From: Phycisphaerales bacterium
Lineage (GTDB): Bacteria; Planctomycetota; Phycisphaerae; Phycisphaerales; SM1A02
Reading direction: 5' to 3'
NCBI GenBank assembly: GCA_020427625.1
Contig: JAGQOI010000146.1
Coordinates: forward strand, 1-13,069
Length of the DNA stretch: 13,069 bases
A program made the translations under genes and the position numbers. Each line of letters starts with the position of its first letter. The stretch's first letter is position 1. This document shows, piece by piece, positions 1 to 5,222 of this stretch. The notes under the pieces are model-generated. The model was given only the letters and a program-made list of their open reading frames with translations. It was not told the origin of the DNA and did not search any database.

Positions 1-254
1 CAGAGCGGCGTGCCGTCCGGGCCATATCGCGCCACGAGCACATCGTCCGACGTCGACGGCAGCCAGGCCGTGCCGACCATGGTGACGACGCCGTCCGGCG
101 CCACGATGACCGTCTCCGCCGTCTCCGCGTGCACGGTGCGACCCGCCTCGTACGCGACCCACGTCGGCGGCAGCATCACGGCGTCATCCGCGCCGGCGCC
201 GCCGACCATGAACAAGAGAGCGACGCCGAGTCCCGACCACGAGTGATGTGCCAT
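1..254 (-). CDS. Secreted beta-propeller-like protein, N-terminal fragment (runs off left edge)
   Basis: The minus strand is open from an ATG at 254 to the window edge (84 residues), so only the N-terminus is seen. The first 22 or so residues look like a Sec signal peptide: a short polar start, a hydrophobic stretch (GVALLFMVGGAGA), then DD as a likely mature end. After it come strand-like segments with the cadence of a propeller blade: VIVAPDGVVTMVGTAW, then DDVLVARYGPDGTPL. The second resembles the D-x-x-(V/L)-A-R-Y-x-P-D-G core of delta-60 or SBBP-type repeats. The start is supported by AAGGAG at 271-266, 11 bases upstream. The gene is divergent from the tail-sheath gene, with 91 bases between the two starts. 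I infer an exported, possibly surface, repeat protein. The fold assignment rests on about one blade and is tentative, and no specific function can be given. Confidence 0.65.
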   Translation of the reverse strand, partial: MAHHSWSGLGVALLFMVGGAGADDAVMLPPTWVAYEAGRTVHAETAETVIVAPDGVVTMVGTAWLPSTSDDVLVARYGPDGTPL

Positions 255-265
255 GCCGTTCGATG

Positions 266-271
266 CTCCTT
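266..271 (-). promoter_or_regulatory. Shine-Dalgarno site for the left-edge secreted protein
   Basis: Read on the minus strand, AAGGAG lies within GGAAGGAGC, 11 bases before the ATG at 254. It is the strongest Shine-Dalgarno match in the window. It supports reading this segment on the minus strand rather than as the overlapping plus-strand frame. Confidence 0.6.
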
Positions 272-345
272 CCGGGTGCACCGGTCTCATGTCCGATCCG
301 GCGCCCGGCCTTGCACGAAGCCACACCTTCAGGGACAACGAGCAT

Positions 346-1785
346 ATGCCTGACGCCTCATTCCCCGGAGTCTTCATCGAGGAGATGTCGCGGCGCGAAC
401 CCGCCATCGAGGGCGTACCGACGGATGTCGTGGCGTTGATCGGGGACTGCGCCCGAGGCCCATCGCCCACGGACGACGCGCCGGCGCCGATCGTGACGAG
501 CCCGCACGAGTTCGCCCGCCGCTTCGAGACGCCCGGCGACCATCTGACCATCCTCGGCGACGCCGTTCGTGCGTTCTTCGAGAATGGTGGACGCCGGTGT
601 CATGTCGTTCGGATCGCGAGACCGGGCAGCGCGGCTGCCCGGGCGTCCGTCCTCGGCGGCACGCCGTTCCTCGCCGTCGCCCGGGGTGCGGGCGACTGGG
701 GCAATGCGCTGACCGTCACGATCACGCCGGGAGCCGAGGCGGCCGCTGTCGACGCGATCGTGACCGACGCGACCACCGGCGTCGTGGAGCACTGGACCGG
801 CATCCCCCCGACGGCACTGGCGGCGACGATCAACGAGCGCTCCGAACTGATCCGCGTCGAGGCCGCGACGGATCTCGATCCGCCACCCGCGCCGACGGGC
901 GTGCCGATTCCGCTCGTCGGCGGTCTTGACGGCGAGGCACCGGACGACGGCGCGATGATCGCCGCGATCGGTCACCTCGCGCGGCTCGACGACGTGATGC
1001 TCATCGCCGCGCCCGGTGCGACGTCGCCCGCCGTCCACGCCGCCCTCGCCCGCGGCGCCGAATCGATGCGCGGACTCGCCATTCTGGACGGCGAGCGCGA
1101 TCCGTCGATGCCGGACCCGGTCGCTTCGATCCTCGCCCACCGATCGACGGTCACGTCGACCTGTGCCGCGTACTACGCGCCATGGATCGAGGCGACCCCT
1201 GCGCCGGGCCCGGCCGGTCCGACGCGGACGCTTCCGCCGTCGGGGTTCGTCGCCGGGATCATCGCGCGGGTGCACGGCGAGCGCGGCGTCGGGAAGTCGC
1301 CGGCGAACGAGATCGTCCGTGGCGCGGCCGCTCTGCATCTCGACATCACCGCCGCCATGCAGGAGCGCCTCAATCCCGCGGGTGTGAACTGCATTCGGGT
1401 CCTGCCCGGACGGGGGATCCGGGTCTGGGGTGCGCGGACGACGTCGGGCGATCCCGAGTGGCGGTTCCTCGGTCCGCGGTGCCTCGCCCTGTTTCTCGAA
1501 CGTTCGATCGATCGGGGCGTTCGTTGGGCCGTCTTCGAGCCGCACGTCCCTGCGACGTGGGCCCGCCTGCGCGCCGCCGTGGAGTCCTTCCTGCTGTCCG
1601 TCTGGCGCTCCGGCGACCTGCTCGGCGCCCGTCCCGAGGAGGCGTTCTTCGTGCGCTGCGATGCGAGCACGATGACGGACGACGACGTTCGTCGCGGTCG
1701 CCTCATCGCGCACGTGGGGGTGGCGACGACGACGCCGGCGGAGTTCGTCGTGCTCCGGTTCGACTGGCCGATGGCGTCGGGCTGA
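346..1785 (+). CDS. Contractile tail-sheath protein (phage tail / extracellular contractile injection system type)
   Basis: This 479-residue protein has the hallmarks of the phage tail-sheath family. The N-terminus PGVFIEEMSRREPAIEGVPT is the sheath linker arm. It is followed by TSPHEFARRF and a FFENGGRRCHVVR block (residues 77-89). The C-terminal half carries the conserved core PPSGFVAGIIARVHGERGVG (297-316), then SPANEIVRG, NPAGVNCIRVLPGRGIRVWGAR (344-364), WAVFEPH (394-400) and RPEEAFFVRCD (429-439). In the family, sheath subunits polymerise round an inner tube and contract to drive it into a target. I chose the ATG at 346 because the protein then begins just before the sheath arm and AGGGA (331-335) sits 10 bases upstream; an in-frame ATG at 253 would add 31 unlikely residues. 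Length and termini look intact. No tube, baseplate, spike or AAA+ gene is adjacent: it is flanked by a divergent secreted protein and a convergent putA. The role of an isolated sheath is unknown. Confidence 0.88.
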   Translation: MPDASFPGVFIEEMSRREPAIEGVPTDVVALIGDCARGPSPTDDAPAPIVTSPHEFARRFETPGDHLTILGDAVRAFFENGGRRCHVVRIARPGSAAARASVLGGTPFLAVARGAGDWGNALTVTITPGAEAAAVDAIVTDATTGVVEHWTGIPPTALAATINERSELIRVEAATDLDPPPAPTGVPIPLVGGLDGEAPDDGAMIAAIGHLARLDDVMLIAAPGATSPAVHAALARGAESMRGLAILDGERDPSMPDPVASILAHRSTVTSTCAAYYAPWIEATPAPGPAGPTRTLPPSGFVAGIIARVHGERGVGKSPANEIVRGAAALHLDITAAMQERLNPAGVNCIRVLPGRGIRVWGARTTSGDPEWRFLGPRCLALFLERSIDRGVRWAVFEPHVPATWARLRAAVESFLLSVWRSGDLLGARPEEAFFVRCDASTMTDDDVRRGRLIAHVGVATTTPAEFVVLRFDWPMASG

Positions 1786-1801
1786 CCGTCGAGGCGGCGA
1801 C

Positions 1802-4800
1802 TCACAGTCCGGGCGCGAATCCGCGGCGCATGGTGTTCTCGCAGATCGCGCGGGGCTCGACGAACTGGAGCAGGTAGTCGCGTCCGCCGGCCTTCGAGCC
1901 GACGCCGGACATGCCGAAGCCGCCGAAGGGCTGGCGGCCGACGAGGGCGCCGGTGATGCTGCGGTTCAGGTACAGGTTGCCGACGCGGTACTCGCGACGG
2001 GCCCGATCGAGGTGCGAGGGCTTGCGCGAGAACACGCCGCCGGTGAGCTTGTACGCCGTCGAGTTCGCGATGCGCAGCGCCTCGTCGAAGTCCTTCACCC
2101 GCATCACCGCGAGCACCGGACCGAAGATCTCCTCGTTCGCGAGGCGGTGTTCCGGACGGATGCCCGAGAAGATGTGCGGGCCGACGTACGGCAGGCCGAC
2201 CTTCGCTTCGAGTCCGTCCGGCACGTCGAGCGCGAGTTCGCACGTGCCTTCCCGACGTCCGATCTCGACGTACGACCGGATCTTCGCCGCCGCCTCGGCA
2301 TCGATGACCGGCCCGATGTCCGTGCCCGGCTCGCGCGGATCGCCCACGACCAGCGAGCGCGTCGATTCGACGAGGCGCGAGAGGAACAGATCGTGCGCGG
2401 AGTCGACGACGAGTACGCGGCTGCACGCCGAGCACTTCTGGCCGCAGAACCTGAACGCCGAGTCCCGCACGCCGAACACCGCCTCGTCGAGGTCCGCCGA
2501 CGCGTCGATGATGATGGCGTTCTTGCCGCCCATCTCGCAGACGACCTTCTTCACGAACGGCTGCGCCTCCGGCGTCACGCCCGCGGCCTTGATGATGTCG
2601 AGACCGACCGTCTTCGAGCCGGTGAACGCGATGAGGGCGACGCGCGGATCGCGCACGAGGGCGGCACCGACCGTCTCCCCGCGCCCGGGCGCGAACTGGA
2701 GCACCGTCTTCGGCGCGCCCGCCTGCCAGAGCATCTCGGCGAGGATCTTCGCGATGCCCGGCGTCTGCTCCGCGGGCTTCACGACGACCGTGTTGCCCGT
2801 CACGAGCGCCGCGACCGTCATGCCGCAGCAGATCGCGAGCGGGAAGTTCCACGGCGCGATCACCACCGCGACGCCGCGCGCCTGGTAGAAGTGCTGGTCG
2901 AGCTCGCCGACGAAGCGTCCGAGTCGTTCCGTCTCGAACAGCGGCACGGCGAGACGGGCGTAGTACTCGCAGAAGTCGATCGCCTCGCAGACGTCGCCGT
3001 CCGCCTCGCGCCAGGTCTTGCCGGCCTCGCGGATGATCACGCCGCTCAGTTCGTCGCGCCGATCGCGCATGATCTGCGCGACCCGCACGAGGACGGCCGC
3101 CCGATCCCGCGGCGGCGCATCGCGCCACGCCGGGAACGCCGCGTCGGCGACCCGGACCGCTTCGGCGGCCTGTTCGACCGTGCCGTCGTTCGCGACCGCC
3201 GGCACCGCGCTGCGGTCGACGGCCTGTCGGAATGCCGTCCGGGTCGCGTCCTGCGCGAAGTCGCGCAGCGCCTCCGTGAAGAACGGGCGATCGTCGCCGA
3301 CGCCGGCGACGGCCGGGCTCAGCAGGTGTCGTTCCGGGGCGCGCTCGATCCGCTCGCGCCCGGGGTCCACGTCGAACGTCCGGTGCGGCGACGCGAGCAG
3401 GGCCTCGGGCGACGCGTTGTCGAGGAAGCCCGCCCGCAGCCACGATTCGTTCGACGTGTTCTCGAGCAGGCGGCGCACGAGGTAGGCCATGCCCGGGATC
3501 ATCTCGCCGACGGGCACGTACTCGCGGACCCGCAGACCGTCGTCGGCCGCGGCACCCTTGAGCTGATCCGCCATGCCGTGCAGCATCTGGAGTTCGAGTG
3601 CTTCGCGCGGGAGTCCGTGCTTGTCGACGAGGGCGAGGGCGGTCGCGATGGAGCGTACGTTGTGCGACCCGAGCGCGAGCTTCACGCCGCCTTCGTCGGC
3701 GCGTCGGGGCATGGCTTCGATGAACTGCCGGGTCATGCGTTCGAAGCACGCGTCGGTGTCGATCTTGCGCGACCACACCGGCACGGGCCAGCCCTGCTGC
3801 TCGGCGTGAATCGTCTCGAAGTCCCAGTACGCGCCCTTCACGAGTCGGACGGTGATCTGGCGTCCGGTACGCTTCGTCCACTCGATGATGCGTCGGGCGT
3901 CCTCGTCGCCGGAGCGAAGGTAGGCCTGCATGGCGAGACCGGCGGTGAAGTCCCACTTCTCGCAGCAGCGCATGAAGAGTTCGAGCGTGAGGTCCTTGAG
4001 CGCGAACTGCTCCATGTCGAAGTTGATGAGCACGCCTCGCGCCATGGCCGCCTCGAGGATCGGGCCGATCGCGTCCATCAGGCCGCGCACCGATCCCTCG
4101 AAGTCGATCGGATCCGTGCGCGCGTAGAGCGAACTGATCTTGATCGAGACGTTCGTGCGCGGGATGGCGCCGAGGTGGTCGCGTTCGAGGCGAGGCGACT
4201 CGGGCCAGTCGTTCACGCGCGCGGGGAGCGTCGTGATGAGGTCAAGGTACTTGCCGCGGTACGCCTCCGCCTCGACGTCGCTCACGCACGCCTCGCCGAG
4301 CAGGTCGACGGAGAACGCGATCCCGTTCGACCAGAGCTTCTTCAGCTTCGGCAGTGCGGACGCCGCGTCGACGCCGGCGATGAACTTCTGGGCCATCGAC
4401 GTGATCTGGCCGGAGATCGTCTTCGTCATCGCGCCCTTGAGCAGGCCGCCCGCCTTCAGACCGACGCTCAGGCCCGGCGGCGGCGTGACGCCCGGCTGGG
4501 TGAGATAGTCGACGAGGTGGTCGTGCACCTGCTCGGGCGTGCGCAGCATCGGGTACGCATCGACGAACCGGAACAACTGCACCTTGAAGGCCTCGTCCTT
4601 CATCGCCCAGTCCATGAGCTTGTCCGACCAGAACTGCGCCGACAGGATGCCGGTCTTGTGCTTCCGCGCGCGGTCCAGGAACGCCGCGCCGAGCTCGATC
4701 GTCCGACGCTCCAGCGTCGGGTCCGACGGCGGGATCGGACGCCCGACCTCGATCGTCGGCGGCGACGCCGGCAGGGGCGCGGCGGGGCTGGACGGGCGGC

Positions 4801-4831
4801 CGGAGGGCTTCGATCGCGTGAACAGGGCCAT
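1802..4831 (-). CDS. putA: Bifunctional proline dehydrogenase / L-glutamate gamma-semialdehyde dehydrogenase (PutA type)
   Basis: This protein of 1009 residues oxidises proline to pyrroline-5-carboxylate (FAD-dependent) and then to glutamate (NAD-dependent). The N-terminal helical arm is at about 40-200. The PRODH barrel spans about 220-470: KISSLYARTDP (231-241), FDMEQ (271-275), RLVKGAYWD (329-337), and the signature REYVPVGEMIPGMAYLVRRL, where Arg453 and Arg454 match the pair that binds the proline carboxylate. The aldehyde dehydrogenase half spans about 540-1000: APWNFP with Asn662, VVKPAEQTP with Lys685, FTGSK (736-740), EMGGK with Glu766, and GQKCSACSR with catalytic Cys800. Both sites look intact. 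It lacks the N-terminal ribbon-helix-helix domain of trifunctional PutA, so it should not repress its own gene. I chose the ATG at 4831 because residues upstream of it look like translated leader; no good Shine-Dalgarno precedes it. Its stop lies 16 bases past the convergent sheath gene, and its promoter is back-to-back with that of ileS. Confidence 0.9.
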   Translation of the reverse strand: MALFTRSKPSGRPSSPAAPLPASPPTIEVGRPIPPSDPTLERRTIELGAAFLDRARKHKTGILSAQFWSDKLMDWAMKDEAFKVQLFRFVDAYPMLRTPEQVHDHLVDYLTQPGVTPPPGLSVGLKAGGLLKGAMTKTISGQITSMAQKFIAGVDAASALPKLKKLWSNGIAFSVDLLGEACVSDVEAEAYRGKYLDLITTLPARVNDWPESPRLERDHLGAIPRTNVSIKISSLYARTDPIDFEGSVRGLMDAIGPILEAAMARGVLINFDMEQFALKDLTLELFMRCCEKWDFTAGLAMQAYLRSGDEDARRIIEWTKRTGRQITVRLVKGAYWDFETIHAEQQGWPVPVWSRKIDTDACFERMTRQFIEAMPRRADEGGVKLALGSHNVRSIATALALVDKHGLPREALELQMLHGMADQLKGAAADDGLRVREYVPVGEMIPGMAYLVRRLLENTSNESWLRAGFLDNASPEALLASPHRTFDVDPGRERIERAPERHLLSPAVAGVGDDRPFFTEALRDFAQDATRTAFRQAVDRSAVPAVANDGTVEQAAEAVRVADAAFPAWRDAPPRDRAAVLVRVAQIMRDRRDELSGVIIREAGKTWREADGDVCEAIDFCEYYARLAVPLFETERLGRFVGELDQHFYQARGVAVVIAPWNFPLAICCGMTVAALVTGNTVVVKPAEQTPGIAKILAEMLWQAGAPKTVLQFAPGRGETVGAALVRDPRVALIAFTGSKTVGLDIIKAAGVTPEAQPFVKKVVCEMGGKNAIIIDASADLDEAVFGVRDSAFRFCGQKCSACSRVLVVDSAHDLFLSRLVESTRSLVVGDPREPGTDIGPVIDAEAAAKIRSYVEIGRREGTCELALDVPDGLEAKVGLPYVGPHIFSGIRPEHRLANEEIFGPVLAVMRVKDFDEALRIANSTAYKLTGGVFSRKPSHLDRARREYRVGNLYLNRSITGALVGRQPFGGFGMSGVGSKAGGRDYLLQFVEPRAICENTMRRGFAPGL

Positions 4832-4925
4832 GGAGGGTCTCGGAGGACAGGGATGGCGCGGTCGATGACGGAGCACGATGCCGGCGCACGGATCACCGAC
4901 GGTCGCGGATCCGATCGCGCGGGAA

Positions 4926-4946
4926 GGGCCCAGTATAGATGGGCCC
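4926..4946. repeat. GGGCCC-N9-GGGCCC dyad over the putA -10 box, possible operator
   Basis: Two perfect GGGCCC hexamers (4926-4931 and 4941-4946) flank the nine bases AGTATAGAT, which contain the minus-strand TATACT of putA. The arms could be a 21-bp operator or fold as a 6-bp hairpin. Since this PutA lacks its own DNA-binding domain, an outside regulator would be needed. A chance occurrence is possible in DNA this GC-rich. Confidence 0.35.
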
Positions 4947-4960
4947 GCCCGACTTGACCC
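4932..4960 (-). promoter_or_regulatory. Candidate putA promoter
   Basis: On the minus strand, TATACT (4937-4932) is a 5/6 match to the -10 consensus. At 17-bp spacing the -35 position is GGGTCA (4960-4955), only 3/6. This -35 lies on top of the ileS -35 (4954-4959) on the other strand. The predicted start is near 4925, giving a leader of about 94 bases. Confidence 0.45.
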
Positions 4961-4981
4961 CATGCCTCCCGCGGCTATCCT
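4954..4981 (+). promoter_or_regulatory. ileS leader promoter (sigma70-like)
   Basis: TTGACC (4954-4959), a 16-bp spacer and TATCCT (4976-4981) make a good sigma70-type promoter. GCCCGC follows the -10 box, so the expected start is at 4988, the A of a short ATG frame. The TTGACC-N16-TAnnCT-N6-ATG layout is repeated before the gene at 9068 on the minus strand, which supports both calls. Confidence 0.65.
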
Positions 4982-4987
4982 GCCCGC

Positions 4988-5041
4988 ATGTCCGGATCGC
5001 TCCGCCCGATCATCGACTCGATCATTCCGACGTCCCGCTGA
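4988..5041 (+). CDS. Isoleucine-rich leader peptide of ileS (17 codons, MSGSLRPIIDSIIPTSR)
   Basis: A short frame runs from the ATG at 4988 to the TGA at 5039-5041. Four of 17 codons are isoleucine, in two adjacent pairs: ATC ATC at 5009-5014 and ATC ATT at 5021-5026. Each pair sits in a copy of CGATCAT, 12 bases apart. The ATG lies exactly six bases after the -10 hexamer, so the mRNA is predicted to be leaderless, and there is no Shine-Dalgarno site. The stop codon overlaps the first paired base of a 57-base hairpin. Leader peptides rich in the regulated amino acid, followed by a strong hairpin, are the known mark of attenuators such as those of trp, his, ilv and pheST. Here the downstream gene charges tRNA-Ile. 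That the peptide acts as an isoleucine sensor is inference. The frame is too short to exclude chance on sequence alone, but promoter fit, codon content, hairpin and neighbour all agree. Confidence 0.6.
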   Translation: MSGSLRPIIDSIIPTSR

Positions 5042-5222
5042 GGGCGAGGTCTGGTGGGTCACGGACCACGGTGACGATGAAACCGGCCTCGCCCTCGGCG
5101 GGGCCGATTGTCGTTCCGGCCCATTCCCCTCTCCCGCGTCGGGGAGGCGGGGCGACGTGACGCCGCGGGCGTCCGCCGTGCTCCTCGCCCGTCCCGTCGA
5201 CCTCCGTTCGTGGACCGATCCC
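4988..5222 (+). promoter_or_regulatory. Structured 5' leader of ileS, candidate attenuator RNA
   Basis: This 235-base leader fills most of the gene-free stretch 4832-5222 (4832-4925 is the putA leader, in which I see nothing else). Four hairpins can be read. A: GAGGGCGAGG 5040-5049 with 5087-5096, 10 perfect pairs, continued inward by 5051-5055/5082-5086 (one G-U) and GTCAC 5058-5062/GTGAC 5071-5075. B: 5101-5106 with 5117-5122. C: imperfect, 5126-5135 with 5141-5152. D: GACGCC 5159-5164 with GGCGTC 5168-5173. CCTCGCCC occurs twice (5087-5094 and 5183-5190), and its partner occurs as GGGCGAGG (5042-5049) and GGGGCGA (5149-5155), so pairings 1:2, 2:3, 3:4 and 1:4 compete. There is no U-tract, so no intrinsic terminator is visible, and the direction of control cannot be read from sequence. 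Confidence 0.5.

Noticed and set aside
300..314. Sigma54-type promoter before the sheath gene (GG at 300-301, GC at 313-314)
   Set aside because: The GG to GC spacing is off the required distance and the flanking consensus is poor. I find no convincing promoter for this gene.
253..345. Upstream ATG at 253 as the start of the sheath protein
   Set aside because: It adds 31 residues unlike sheath N-termini. The ATG at 346 has a Shine-Dalgarno site and begins at the conserved arm.
1173..4957. Very long overlapping frames on both strands across putA, with similar ones across ileS and the PpiD-like gene
   Set aside because: They are Arg/Ala/Asp-rich shadows that arise in GC-rich coding DNA. They show no family motifs and conflict with clearly coding frames.
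5050..5086. T-box riboswitch in the ileS leader (GGTGGGTCACGG slightly resembles the GGTGGNACCGCG box)
   Set aside because: The core box does not match, no stem I with an Ile specifier loop is apparent, and the segment is better explained as the inner part of hairpin A after the leader peptide.
5126..5152. Dispersed CCCCTCTCCC...GGGGAGG-type intergenic repeat as a separate mobile element
   Set aside because: The hairpin is imperfect and single-copy in the window. It is treated only as part of the ileS leader structure.
4878..5222. In-frame extension of IleS upstream of 5223
   Set aside because: The extension covers promoters, the leader peptide and hairpins, and has no similarity to IleS N-termini. 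The protein starting at 5223 has the normal family start.
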